From Shewanella donghaensis (GTDB lineage: Bacteria > Pseudomonadota > Gammaproteobacteria > Enterobacterales > Shewanellaceae): a stretch of 64,000 nucleotides of DNA. Shown here in pieces: positions 46,772 to 56,046 of the stretch (position 1 is its first letter; every line of letters starts with the position of its first letter). Both the position numbers and the translations under genes were made by a program. The stretch is taken from NCBI RefSeq assembly GCF_007567505.1, contig NZ_CP041783.1, forward strand, positions 1 to 64,000, read 5' to 3'. Under the pieces are notes generated by a model. That model was not told the origin of the DNA, did no database searches, and saw only the letters and a list, made by a program, of their open reading frames with translations.

Positions 46772-48643
46772 ATGTTAGAAAAAATTCGCGAAGGTTCACA
46801 AGGTGTCATAGCTAAAAGTATTTTAGTGCTAGTGATTCTTTCGTTCGCATTTGCTGGTGTGAGTAGTTACCTAGGAACATCTACCGATGTTGCTGCTGCC
46901 GTAGTTAATGGTGACGAAATTTCCGCTAATGAACTAGAACAAGCATATCAAAATGAACGTGGCCGTTTAGAACAACAGCTAGGTGAAATGTTTGATGCAT
47001 TATCTGCCGATGATAACTATATGAATGGTATCAAGCAGAATGTATTGGATCGTCTAATTGCTGACAAGTTAATCAGCCAAGCTGCTGAAGACTTAGGTTT
47101 ACGCGTTTCAGATGAACAAATTAAACAAGCGATTGTTACCGAACCGGCTTTCCAAACGGATGGTGTGTTTGATAACGAACGTTATTTAGCAGTATTACGT
47201 CAATTGGGTTACCAAACGGCAAGCTTCAGAAATATGATGCGTGTTGATATGACTCGTCGTCAATTATTGACAGCATTAGTGGGTAGCGAATTTGTCCTTG
47301 ATGGTGAAGCTAAGCAATTAGCTGAAGTCCAAGGTCAGACACGTGATATTCGTTATTTAATCGTAGATTCAGCGCCTTATTTAGCTTCTGCTACAGCCTC
47401 TGCTGATGACATTAAAGCTTATTATGACAGCAATTTAATTCAATTCATGAGCCAAGAGAAAGTTAGCTTAGAATATGTAGAGTTAAATGCTGCTAATATT
47501 GCTAAAGGTATCGAAACTTCTGTTGAAGATGCTCGTGAGTTTTACGAAGAAAACCAACAGCAATATCAAACTCCTGAAAAACGTTTAGCGGCACATATAT
47601 TATTTGCTTCTGGCGATGACAGTGCTGATGAAACTAAAGCTGAAGCTGCACTTGCTAAGCTGCAAGCCGGTGAAGAGTTTGCCGTTGTTGCTAAATCTGA
47701 CTCTGACGATCAATTCAGCGCTGAGCAAGGTGGTCAACTTGATTGGTTTGAGCAAGGTGTAATGGATCCCGCATTCGATACCGCTTTGTTTGAACTTGAA
47801 ACGGGTAACTACTCTGAAGTTGTTAAAAGTGAGTTCGGTTATCACATTGTTAAACTACTTGAAGTTCAAACTGGTGCAGCGGCACCATTTGAAGAAGTAC
47901 AAGACAAAATTGTTAGCGACCTTCAAAACAAGAAAGCAGTAGATGAATTCTATAGCTTACAAAGCATTCTTGCTGATACAAGCTACGAAGTACCTGATAC
48001 CTTAGATGAAACTGCTAAAGCACTTGATCTTGAAGTACAGACTACGAGCTTATTTTCGCGTGATAATGTTCCAGTTAACTTGAATAAGCCTGACTTAATC
48101 AAAGCTGCATTCTCAAACGATGTTATCGGCAGTGGCATGAACAGTGATGTTATTGAGCTAGCGCCTAATCACGTTGTTGTTATTCGCTTACTGAAGCATC
48201 AAGATGCGGGTACTTTGCCATTATCTGAGGTTAGCAGTTCTATTGAAGCTCGCTTACAACAAGATAATGCTAACTTTGCCGCAAGTGAGAAAGCAAACGA
48301 ATACTTAGCGCAACTAAAAGCTGGCACTGAAATTACTGATGTAACGATTGCGACTAAAGAGCAACTAGCTCGATTCAATCAAGATATCGATCAAGCGATC
48401 ACTGCTAAAGCATTCCAAATAGCCGCTCCTGAAGCAGGCGTTGCATCTTTTGATACAGCTGCTTTAGCTAATGGCTTTGCAGTTATCGCATTGGATAAAG
48501 TGAATGCTGCTGAAGGTATTGATGCAACAGTTGTTGAGAGTATTAAGCAACGTCTAGCACCACAATACAGCGAAGCGGATTATCGTTCAGTTATCGAAGC
48601 GTTAAAAGCACAAGCAAAAATTGAGTATCCAGTAGTAGAATAA
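46772..48643 (+). CDS. ppiD: PpiD, membrane-anchored periplasmic chaperone/parvulin
   Basis: 623-residue folding factor at the SecYEG exit. One N-terminal transmembrane helix (about 14-33, SILVLVILSFAFAGVSSYLG), a SurA-like N-domain (about 40-200), a parvulin domain (about 265-360: RLAAHILFASGDDSADETKAEAALAKL to SEFGYHIVKLL) and a long C-terminal region. Length matches E. coli PpiD (623). Followed by a strong terminator. Confidence 0.95.
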   Translation: MLEKIREGSQGVIAKSILVLVILSFAFAGVSSYLGTSTDVAAAVVNGDEISANELEQAYQNERGRLEQQLGEMFDALSADDNYMNGIKQNVLDRLIADKLISQAAEDLGLRVSDEQIKQAIVTEPAFQTDGVFDNERYLAVLRQLGYQTASFRNMMRVDMTRRQLLTALVGSEFVLDGEAKQLAEVQGQTRDIRYLIVDSAPYLASATASADDIKAYYDSNLIQFMSQEKVSLEYVELNAANIAKGIETSVEDAREFYEENQQQYQTPEKRLAAHILFASGDDSADETKAEAALAKLQAGEEFAVVAKSDSDDQFSAEQGGQLDWFEQGVMDPAFDTALFELETGNYSEVVKSEFGYHIVKLLEVQTGAAAPFEEVQDKIVSDLQNKKAVDEFYSLQSILADTSYEVPDTLDETAKALDLEVQTTSLFSRDNVPVNLNKPDLIKAAFSNDVIGSGMNSDVIELAPNHVVVIRLLKHQDAGTLPLSEVSSSIEARLQQDNANFAASEKANEYLAQLKAGTEITDVTIATKEQLARFNQDIDQAITAKAFQIAAPEAGVASFDTAALANGFAVIALDKVNAAEGIDATVVESIKQRLAPQYSEADYRSVIEALKAQAKIEYPVVE

Positions 48644-48658
48644 ATTTTCTGTTACTAA

Positions 48659-48689
48659 TAAAAGCCAAGGTCTTCCTTGGCTTTTTTTT
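48659..48689 (+). terminator. Terminator after ppiD
   Basis: Perfect ten-base-pair stem AAAGCCAAGG/CCTTGGCTTT with TCTT loop and T8 tail. Confidence 0.95.
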
Positions 48690-48721
48690 AAGTTTTTTTT
48701 GAGTTCGAGATAAGGATATTT

Positions 48722-49315
48722 ATGAACTTAGCTTTGTTTGATTTTGATGGAACCATTACTGTTGAAGATACCTATACACCATTTATCTATTTGAGTGTGC
48801 CCAAATGGCGTCTCGTTGTTTGTTACTTGATTTTAATGCCAATAATATTAGGATTTAAAATTGGTTTCGTTGGTTCATCAACAGCAAGAAAAGCCATATC
48901 TAAGTTTGCTTTTATGGGGCGTGATGAACAAACACTAAAGAGCATTGGCGAACAATATGCACTTGGCTTAGATGAACAGATCAATCCGCAAGCTCTGGAA
49001 CGAATAAAGTGGCATCAACAACAAGGAGACCAAATTGTGGTGGTGTCAGCATCATTAAACTTGTATTTAGCGCCATGGTGTCAGCGTCATGGATTTGATT
49101 TAATCTGCGCTGAGTTGAAATCGAATAAGGGCAGGTTGACAGGGCAATATCGAGAAGGTGACTGCTGTGGTGTTGAAAAATCTCGGCGCATTTTACAACA
49201 ATATTCTATTGAAGATTATGATCAAGTTTTTGCTTATGGCGATACAGAAGAAGATCAATCGATGCTTGATTTAGCCGATATTAGCTTTTATCAATGGCAA
49301 CAAGTGAAAGGATAA
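48722..49315 (+). CDS. HAD-IB family phosphatase
   Basis: 197-residue haloacid dehalogenase-like hydrolase. Motif I is LFDFDGTITVEDT (residues 5-17), motif II VVVSASLN near 103-110, motif III Lys near 157 and motif IV YGDTEEDQSML near 178-188. The cap contains a hydrophobic helix pair (WRLVVCYLILMPIILGFKIGF, 36-56), suggesting membrane association as in PgpC-like phosphatidylglycerophosphatases; this similarity is loose. A SerB-type phosphoserine phosphatase is less likely. Lies between ppiD and an AraC regulator. Confidence 0.85.
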   Translation: MNLALFDFDGTITVEDTYTPFIYLSVPKWRLVVCYLILMPIILGFKIGFVGSSTARKAISKFAFMGRDEQTLKSIGEQYALGLDEQINPQALERIKWHQQQGDQIVVVSASLNLYLAPWCQRHGFDLICAELKSNKGRLTGQYREGDCCGVEKSRRILQQYSIEDYDQVFAYGDTEEDQSMLDLADISFYQWQQVKG

Positions 49316-49418
49316 AATCATATACTTGTTAATTGACTTTTGTTGAGCAGTTTTGGCCGTTAGAGTTTTAATGATGACTCTTTTAAAGAATATAATAGCA
49401 ACGTGTTTAAGGTGAGTG

Positions 49419-50342
49419 ATGAAAGAGCTTAATACCAATTTTGAGAAAGTGCTAAATTATATCGACAATCATTTAAATCAACCATTAGCAATAAACACCT
49501 TAGCCCAATTAGCTGAGGTTCCAGAAGCGCATTTTAGTTTTTTATTTTACAGCTTATTTCACACGCGGCCTGAAGATTACATCAGTCTACTCAGAAATAT
49601 TGAGGCTGCACAAACACTCGGTTTTGATAAAACAGCCGTTATCGCCGAAGTGGCTAAGCAAGCAGGATTTAGTTCCATAGAAGCTTTTACTTTCGCTTTC
49701 AGCAACAACATTGGTCAAAGTCCTCAAAACTTTCAAAACAACCCAGATTGGGGTAACTTTTTCGCTAAGCAAAAACCGCTCAGCACATTATCTGAAGGGC
49801 ATGATAAGTTAACCAACGAGTTAGTAGGGATTGAACTAGTAGAACGAGAGGCGATTGATATTGTCGCGATTGAGCATCGAGGCCCTGAACGTTTTGTGTC
49901 TCAGTCAGTTCAATCACTTATCGCATTTAGACAAAAACATCGCTTATCACCATCAACAAGTAGAACATTCAACTTTATCTATGATATTCCTACCTCAAAC
50001 AAGCTCACAGCAAGCCAAGAGTTATATCGTATCGATATTGGTGCTAGCTTAAGCAAAGAGCAATTAACCTCGTTAGAATCTGTTCTAGCTGATTCAGATC
50101 ATTTTGTGCATAAGCAGCTTATTCGTAGTGATTACGCGATGTTTACCCATTGCGGCAGTCATAAAGAGCTGCATGCGAAAATAAAGTTCTTATACAGCGA
50201 ATGGTTACCTCATAGTGGTAAAAGGCTGACTCATTTGCCGCTTATATTTGAACGTTTAGATATAGTCGCCTCAACAAGCGAAACGACACTTGATGCAAAT
50301 AAAGACAAAGTTCATTTAACGATTTTTTTACAAGTGGATTAA
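49419..50342 (+). CDS. AraC-family regulator with GyrI-like ligand domain
   Basis: 307 residues. The N-terminal AraC DNA-binding domain (about 1-105) has two helix-turn-helices: NQPLAINTLAQLAEVPEAHFSFLFYSLF and TAVIAEVAKQAGFSSIEAFTFAFSNNIGQSPQNF. The C-terminal half (about 140-305) resembles the GyrI-like/SOUL-type ligand domain (ERFVSQSVQSLIAFRQKH ... FTHCGSHKELHAKIKFLYSEWLPHSG), as in the Rob/SoxS-like and BmrR-type drug sensors. Target genes unknown. The ATG at 49419 follows AAGGTGAG. Convergent with the permease of the ifc-like cluster. Confidence 0.87.
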   Translation: MKELNTNFEKVLNYIDNHLNQPLAINTLAQLAEVPEAHFSFLFYSLFHTRPEDYISLLRNIEAAQTLGFDKTAVIAEVAKQAGFSSIEAFTFAFSNNIGQSPQNFQNNPDWGNFFAKQKPLSTLSEGHDKLTNELVGIELVEREAIDIVAIEHRGPERFVSQSVQSLIAFRQKHRLSPSTSRTFNFIYDIPTSNKLTASQELYRIDIGASLSKEQLTSLESVLADSDHFVHKQLIRSDYAMFTHCGSHKELHAKIKFLYSEWLPHSGKRLTHLPLIFERLDIVASTSETTLDANKDKVHLTIFLQVD

Positions 50343-50368
50343 ATAGCAGGTGTTGTTTGAAGTACTTT

Positions 50369-51601
50369 TTAATGTGAAACAAAGCGCATCATTTCTGCGC
50401 AAATCCATGCCATATAAGTCGCCCATGCATAGCCAAACACTGAGAACATAATTGCGATAGGGGCTAGCGAGCGATGAAAAGCCATTGCCACAACAGGTGA
50501 AGATGCAGCGCCGCCAATGCAACATTGACTGGCCAAAGCCATATAAGCCACTGGTGCTTTCATCAATAAGCCGACAATGATGACAAAGCTGGCATGAATT
50601 GTTAACCAGATAAACCCAATAACGAAATATACTGGAAAATCATCAATCATGGTTAAGTCCATTTTTAATCCCATACTGGCAATCAGTAAGTACAGCATTA
50701 CGGTAGAGACTTTAGAGGCGCCTACTGATTCTAAATTTCTTACTTTAGTATGTGATAAAGCAATGCCAACACTGGTGACAATGATAATCAGCCAGAAGAA
50801 GTTTGAGGTTAAGCTAAATTTTTCTGTCTCTGGATAGTGTTCTGCAAAATAGGGGGCGAGAAAATCTGCTCCCATATGCGCTAACCCGGTGACCCCAAAT
50901 GCAACGCTAAATATCAGCATATAATCTGTTAGGTTTGGTGTTTTTTGTTCGCAGCTTAAGCTGTTTTCTGTTTTATCAATTAGCTTTTCAAATTGCCGTA
51001 AATCTGCACCAGTAACACTATCGATAGTTTTCGCGTGATTGGCACAAATGAGCAAAAATGACATCCAAATTGCTGAAAACACGACATTGACTGAAATCAT
51101 AATGGCAAACAGGTTATCTTTAACCTGATAAATTTCTTTCATGGCGATTTGGTTAGCTGTGCCTCCAACCCAGTTAGCTGCAAGTGTTGCCATTCCGCGC
51201 CAAGCAGCATCACCCCCAAGCCAATTAATTGAATCCGGTGCAAACTTTGCAAACAGCAATAAAGTTATTGGTCCACCAACAATAATCCCTAAACTGGCAA
51301 TTAAAAACAGCAAAACAATCTTTGGGCCTAATAGTAGAATTGATTTAATGTCCACACTGAGGATTAACAAAGTTAGGCAAGCAGGCATCAGATAATTTGA
51401 GGCAACGGTATGAAGCTGGCTTTGGGATGAATCGACAATATCAAATGTGTTTAAAAAAGAGGGCAATACATAAACCATCACCATAACTGGAATATAGCGA
51501 TATAAGCCTTTAAAAAAAGGGTGTGACAGTTGGCTAGTATAAAAAACAGCGCCAATAATGGTTGCCAAAAGGCCAAGAATAATAGGATCTTGAGAAATCA
51601 T
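50369..51601 (-). CDS. DUF819 family permease (IfcP-like)
   Basis: 410-residue inner-membrane protein with 10-12 hydrophobic helices, matching DUF819 proteins: GGPITLLLFAKF, GMATLAANWVGGTANQIAMKEIY and the C-terminal ALASQCCIGGAASSPVVAMAFHRSLAPIAIM repeat. The family is presumed to transport carboxylates or similar solutes. It ends the leftward set porin-LysR-permease opposite the flavocytochrome. In S. frigidimarina a permease (ifcP) is part of the Fe(III)-induced ifc locus, so this probably brings the electron acceptor or a related organic acid across the inner membrane. Confidence 0.82.
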   Translation of the reverse strand: MISQDPIILGLLATIIGAVFYTSQLSHPFFKGLYRYIPVMVMVYVLPSFLNTFDIVDSSQSQLHTVASNYLMPACLTLLILSVDIKSILLLGPKIVLLFLIASLGIIVGGPITLLLFAKFAPDSINWLGGDAAWRGMATLAANWVGGTANQIAMKEIYQVKDNLFAIMISVNVVFSAIWMSFLLICANHAKTIDSVTGADLRQFEKLIDKTENSLSCEQKTPNLTDYMLIFSVAFGVTGLAHMGADFLAPYFAEHYPETEKFSLTSNFFWLIIIVTSVGIALSHTKVRNLESVGASKVSTVMLYLLIASMGLKMDLTMIDDFPVYFVIGFIWLTIHASFVIIVGLLMKAPVAYMALASQCCIGGAASSPVVAMAFHRSLAPIAIMFSVFGYAWATYMAWICAEMMRFVSH

Positions 51602-51631
51602 TTAAGTTGGCAACCTATTAAGATAAATGGT

Positions 51632-52507
51632 TTATTGATTACAGAAATTAATAAACTCGCTGAGTAACGGTGTTAATGATTCATCATTACGCCAAATTGA
51701 CCAATAGTTTCTTTGGAAATCCCATTCAGGTAAGTCTAATTCAACCAGCTCACCGCTGACGATTTCTTCCGTAACTGCTAAAAATGGCAAAACACTCACA
51801 CCGATCCCAGTACCAATGGCACGTTTAATCGCCCCCATCGTATTCATTGATAGCTCTTGGCTAATACTGATTTTGGCACTTTTTAATAATTGGGTATTTC
51901 TAAGCCTTGAAACAGACATGGTTTCGTCCATAATCCAAAGTTCTTGGGACAGTAATTCTGAGGTTATCGTTTCAGTAACAAGCGGGTTATCAGAGCCTGT
52001 AACGATACATAATCTGTCTTTTAGCCACTGTTCATACTGTAAATTATTTAGCCCAGGTTTTGCATCTACAAAGCCCAAATCGAGTTCTTTTTCCGAAACC
52101 ATTTTTTCAATGGTCAAACTATTATTAATGACTAATTTGATATCTACAGATGGGTGCTGTTTTTTAAATAAAGGTATCTTTCTAGATAGAATATAATTAC
52201 CAGCCGTTTTACTACTGCCAACTTTTATGGTTCCACCAATGGCACTTCGCTCTGCAAACATTTGTTCTAACTGATTACTTTTCGAAAGCATTTCATTGGC
52301 ATAAGGCAGGATAACTTCACCATTATCATTAATCGTTAAGCCATTGCTACTTCTCTCAAATAGACGCGTACCCAATGAACCTTCTAAATCTTTTAATGCC
52401 ATACTGACAGCAGGAACTGACATGTGTAAGGTTTTGGCTGCTTTGGATATTTGGCCATTGATGTGGATAGCTTTAAATATTGACAGTTGTTTCAATGTAA
52501 TTTTCAT
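51632..52507 (-). CDS. LysR-type transcriptional regulator (IfcR-like)
   Basis: 291-residue regulator. The winged helix-turn-helix covers residues 1-60 (LKQLSIFKAIHINGQISKAAKTLHMSVPAVSMALKDLEGSLGTRLFER), and the effector domain about 90-290 (IKVGSSKTAGNYILSRKIPLF ...). It lies between the permease (30 bp downstream) and porin genes and opposite a flavocytochrome gene, the arrangement of ifcR in S. frigidimarina. It probably responds to the organic acceptor or iron status; the effector is not predictable. Confidence 0.88.
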   Translation of the reverse strand: MKITLKQLSIFKAIHINGQISKAAKTLHMSVPAVSMALKDLEGSLGTRLFERSSNGLTINDNGEVILPYANEMLSKSNQLEQMFAERSAIGGTIKVGSSKTAGNYILSRKIPLFKKQHPSVDIKLVINNSLTIEKMVSEKELDLGFVDAKPGLNNLQYEQWLKDRLCIVTGSDNPLVTETITSELLSQELWIMDETMSVSRLRNTQLLKSAKISISQELSMNTMGAIKRAIGTGIGVSVLPFLAVTEEIVSGELVELDLPEWDFQRNYWSIWRNDESLTPLLSEFINFCNQ

Positions 52508-52647
52508 AGCTAACTATTCTTATGGATTCATCACAATTATAACGACTTAAACACAAACTGTTGCAATCTGTTGCGGTAGTTTTTGAATTTTGTAGGTGAG
52601 GTCAAATTAATGCTAGATATTGGCTATAGATGATGGACCTTGCTTTA

Positions 52648-52683
52648 GTAATGTAAATCGCCTCAACAGGTGATTTACATTAC
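52648..52683. repeat. Long hairpin between the porin and LysR genes
   Basis: Sixteen-base-pair arms GTAATGTAAATCGCCT and AGGTGATTTACATTAC (one G-T pair) with a CAAC loop. It lies 29 bp after the porin stop and 140 bp before the LysR start. There is no T tract, so it is either a weak terminator, an mRNA-stabilising element for the porin message or a protein-binding palindrome. Confidence 0.75.
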
Positions 52684-52711
52684 ATTGTGGTTGTAACATT
52701 GATTTCAATTA

Positions 52712-53749
52712 CTAGAAATCGTATCTAACACCGACAGTGAATATGTTGTCATCTTCTAGTTGAATGAGAGGTCCTGTATTCGCCACTCTATATTCACCTT
52801 CGTAAGTGGCAAAATGCCCAAATATCATGGTTGATTTTGAGATTCGATAATCAGCGCCAATGACAAAAGAGCTAATATCGACATCTGTCGCTTCATTGTA
52901 TTGAGCAGTTGTAGATTGGCTATTATTTTTAAAGAATTTACCAAATCCCGCTTCGTCTTTGCCAAATTCAGTTTTAAAATTAATCCCATTCCAATGATAA
53001 ATAGCACTGATGAAATAAGAGTTACCTTCTTTATCACTGTAGGTTTGGCTTTCAGAATTTTGGAATAAACCGCCGAGTTTGACGTTACCTAATTTGACTT
53101 GTGCCACCGCTCGATAGGCATCGACGCCGTCAATGGTATTATATGCTGCAGCAACATAGTATTGCTGTTTCTTAAGCTTCTTATCGCCAATGGTCATGCT
53201 TACTGCATATTGGTCTTCGTTTGAATCGTAGTTGTCTTCCATTAAATACGTGGCATTAAAGGTGACTAGATCTGCCATTTTTGGTGAGTAATAGGTAATG
53301 CCATCGGCTTTACGGACTTGACCTGCAATCATCCTGTTATAAGCAGCATTTGTTAGCGCGAATGCTTCAGCAGTCCCTTTTGAGGTTTTCATTACCGTGT
53401 CATTACGACCCACCAATACAGTACCTATGTTACTTTTTATACCTAAATAGGTATTTCTTGGCTTAAATAAATCATCATCTGCTTCGTTCGTGGCAGCGTT
53501 GACTTGAACTTCAACTTTATAAAGTATTTCAATATCTTCTGATATTTTTTCACTGCCTTTCACGCCTAAACGAGAAAAATTATTTTCAAGTACAGTACCT
53601 GACTTTTTATTTTGTGTTGTAAATCCGTTATCGGATTCTGTAACAGCCATTTCAAAGCGACCATAAAATTGCGGTGACTCAGCAAAGGCTGAAAAAGAAC
53701 TTGCTGATAGTACTGATAATACGGTAAGTGACACTAGTGATTTTTTCAT
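52712..53749 (-). CDS. Outer-membrane porin (IfcO-like, gram-negative porin type)
   Basis: About 345 residues: signal peptide to SAFA (about 24 residues), then QFYGRFEMAVTESDNG and a beta-barrel series (FSRLGVKGSEKISEDIEILYKVEVQVNA, NTYLGIKSNIGTVLVGRNDTVMK as strand plus L3 loop) ending with IFTVGVRYDF, terminal Phe. The start is taken at MKKSLVSL (53749); an ATG 12 bp upstream is in frame. Divergent from the flavocytochrome gene and likely co-regulated by the nearby LysR protein. Would admit the respiratory substrate into the periplasm. Confidence 0.87.
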   Translation of the reverse strand: MKKSLVSLTVLSVLSASSFSAFAESPQFYGRFEMAVTESDNGFTTQNKKSGTVLENNFSRLGVKGSEKISEDIEILYKVEVQVNAATNEADDDLFKPRNTYLGIKSNIGTVLVGRNDTVMKTSKGTAEAFALTNAAYNRMIAGQVRKADGITYYSPKMADLVTFNATYLMEDNYDSNEDQYAVSMTIGDKKLKKQQYYVAAAYNTIDGVDAYRAVAQVKLGNVKLGGLFQNSESQTYSDKEGNSYFISAIYHWNGINFKTEFGKDEAGFGKFFKNNSQSTTAQYNEATDVDISSFVIGADYRISKSTMIFGHFATYEGEYRVANTGPLIQLEDDNIFTVGVRYDF

Positions 53750-54083
53750 ATTCAATCTCATCTCAAATTTAAGTATATTATTCAGTGCTTTGTTTTATTT
53801 TTGTCACTGAAATATGACTAACAAATAAGTAAGTAACTGCGAATTAAGTCACCCACCTGATGTTAATAATCTGAGAGCAATAATAGAGATGAATTGTTGA
53901 TAGGAATTTTATCTAGGTCACAGCTGTTGCTTTTATGTAGCGTTTTAAGTTTATTTTAAGCCTGTTTCATTAAATCTTAACCAAATGACAAAGTTGACCT
54001 AAGTCTAAGTTTGGCTATTCCTTTATGAGTATTCTTTGCTGCAACAAAACAAGTTGTAAGAACAATACTTAGAGGTATGAACA
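53750..54083. other. Divergent promoter region between porin and flavocytochrome c genes
   Basis: About 330 bp that must contain both divergent promoters and the LysR binding sites. I could not pick a convincing LysR, CRP, FNR or Fur site by eye. No gene is seen. Confidence 0.5.
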
Positions 54084-55862
54084 ATGAAAATGAAATACTT
54101 GGTTTCAGCGATGGCAGTGATGATGCTTTCTTCTGGTGCTGCAGTGGCTAAAGGTAATGACTTAGCATCTTTCCATACAGATATGGGCGGGTGTGAGTCT
54201 TGTCACGTTACTGGCAAAATGAAAGACATCAAAAAATCGATGACTGATAGCCAAACACATGAGAATGCTCAGTGTCAGGATTGTCACGGCGGATACGCTG
54301 ATTTGGTTAATGACAAATTAGAATTTGACCCACACGCTTCTCACTTAGGTGAAATCAACTGTACTTCTTGTCACTCTGGTCATGCTAAAGCTGAATTAAC
54401 CTGTAATAACTGCCATAACTTTGAAATGGAAATGCCATTCTCCGAAGCTAAAGCGAAGAAAAAGTGGGATGCGGGTTGGAACCAAGAAAAAATTCAAAAA
54501 GCGATTACTAAAGGTCCAGTAGAAACGGTTGATGTGATTGTTGTTGGCGGCGGTAGTGCGGGTTTTAACGCAGCGATTTCTGCAAAAATGGCAGGTGCTA
54601 ACGTTGTTCTATTTGAAAAAGCCCCTTATACCGGCGGTAACTCTATGCTAGCAGCTGGCGGTATTAACGCAGTTGGTACACCTCAGCAAAAAGCAAAAGG
54701 TATTAAAGATTCAGTTGATTGGTATGCAGAAGATGCCATGAAAGGTGGCCGTTATAAAAATGACCCTAAATTAGTGCAAATTCTTGCTGAAGAATCAGCT
54801 GGCGCCGTAGCTTGGCTTGAGTCTTTAGGTGCCAACATGGACGACTTAAAACGTTCTGGTGGTGCTCGAGTTGAAAGAACCCATCGTCCATCAGGCGGTG
54901 CGTCAGTTGGACCACACATTATTGATACTTTACGTAAAGCTGCAATTGAACGTGATATTGAAGTACGTGTTAACTCACGTGTTGAGAAAGTTGTGTTAAA
55001 TGATGATAAATCAATTGCTGGCGTTGTTGTTCACGGCCGTCACAGTGGTTACAACATGGTGGCTGCAGATTCTGTCGTGCTTGCTACTGGTGGTTATGGC
55101 ATGAATAAACAAATGGTGGCTTACTATCGTCCTACAATGAAAGACATGACCAGTTCAAACAACGTTACTGCAACCGGTGATGGTGTATTACTTGCCAAAG
55201 AAATTGGCGCTTCAATGACTGATATTGATTGGGTTCAAGCTCACCCAACAATCGGTAAAGACAGCCGTATCTTAATTTCTGAAACTGTTCGTGGTGTGGG
55301 CGCGATTATGGTGAACACCGATGGCCAACGCTTTATTAGTGAACTAACCACCCGTGACCGCGCGTCTGATGCGATTTTAAAGCAGAAAGATCAATATGCT
55401 TGGTTAGTTTTTGATGAGCAATTGGTGGAGAAAAAGAAAATGGTACGCGGCTACGAACATTTAGGTATGTTAAGTAAAGCGAACACCATTGAAGAGTTAG
55501 CTAAAATCACTGGCATGAGCCAACTATCTAAAACAGCTGCAGATTACAACAAGTATCAAGCTGCGGGTAAAGATGACGCATTCGGTCGTGAAGATATGCC
55601 AATTAACTTAAGCAAAGCTCCATTCTACGCAGTTAAAGTTGCCCCTGGTATCCATCACACTATGGGTGGTGTTGCTGTGGATACTGATGCAAACGTACTT
55701 AACTTACAAAGCTGGAAAATGGACGGTTTATTTGCAGCAGGTGAGGTGACAGGTGGTTTACATGGTCACAACCGTTTAGGTGGTAACGCGATTGCTGAAA
55801 CTGTAGTGTTCGGGCGTAAAGCCGGTGAGAATGCTGCTAAACACGCACTAGAAAAGAAGTAA
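54084..55862 (+). CDS. ifcA: Periplasmic tetrahaem flavocytochrome c (Ifc3/Fcc3 fumarate-reductase type)
   Basis: 592-residue terminal reductase. Signal peptide to AVA (22), then a tetrahaem domain with CXXCH at 37-41, 64-68, 93-97 and 107-111, and an FAD domain from about 150 (VDVIVVGGGSAGFNAAISAKMAGANVVLFEK). The fumarate reductase active-site residues are present: VQAHPT, TTRD (proton-donor Arg), GIHHTMGG and GHNRLGGNA. Sequence is closer to remembered Ifc3 (GGARVxRTHRP, YRPTMKDMTSSNN, ILISETVRGVGA) than to Fcc3. Ifc3 reduces fumarate and is induced by Fe(III); other relatives use methacrylate or urocanate, so substrate should be left open. Receives electrons from CymA-type quinol dehydrogenase in Shewanella (not in window). 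Ribosome site AGAGGT. Confidence 0.9.
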   Translation: MKMKYLVSAMAVMMLSSGAAVAKGNDLASFHTDMGGCESCHVTGKMKDIKKSMTDSQTHENAQCQDCHGGYADLVNDKLEFDPHASHLGEINCTSCHSGHAKAELTCNNCHNFEMEMPFSEAKAKKKWDAGWNQEKIQKAITKGPVETVDVIVVGGGSAGFNAAISAKMAGANVVLFEKAPYTGGNSMLAAGGINAVGTPQQKAKGIKDSVDWYAEDAMKGGRYKNDPKLVQILAEESAGAVAWLESLGANMDDLKRSGGARVERTHRPSGGASVGPHIIDTLRKAAIERDIEVRVNSRVEKVVLNDDKSIAGVVVHGRHSGYNMVAADSVVLATGGYGMNKQMVAYYRPTMKDMTSSNNVTATGDGVLLAKEIGASMTDIDWVQAHPTIGKDSRILISETVRGVGAIMVNTDGQRFISELTTRDRASDAILKQKDQYAWLVFDEQLVEKKKMVRGYEHLGMLSKANTIEELAKITGMSQLSKTAADYNKYQAAGKDDAFGREDMPINLSKAPFYAVKVAPGIHHTMGGVAVDTDANVLNLQSWKMDGLFAAGEVTGGLHGHNRLGGNAIAETVVFGRKAGENAAKHALEKK

Positions 55863-55897
55863 ACCTTAGATAAATTTTCATCATCCCTGATATCCCC

Positions 55898-55928
55898 AAA
55901 GGCCAAGTCTCATCAGCTTGGCCTTTTT
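55898..55928 (+). terminator. Terminator after the flavocytochrome c gene
   Basis: Ten-base-pair stem AAAGGCCAAG/CTTGGCCTTT with a 9-nt loop and T7 tail. Confidence 0.92.
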
Positions 55929-55995
55929 TTGTACCTTAATAACTAATTAGGCAGATATAACTACTTTGATATAATTGAATAAGGGATCTGCAGAC

Positions 55996-56025
55996 AAAAA
56001 AAACCAAGCCCTTGGCTTGGTTTTT
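55996..56025 (-). terminator. Terminator after fabV
   Basis: Stem AAAAACCAAGCC/GGCTTGGTTTTT with CTT loop; on the minus strand it ends in T8, 22 bp past the fabV stop. Confidence 0.92.
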
Positions 56026-56046
56026 ATCAGTTTTGAAATTTAACAG

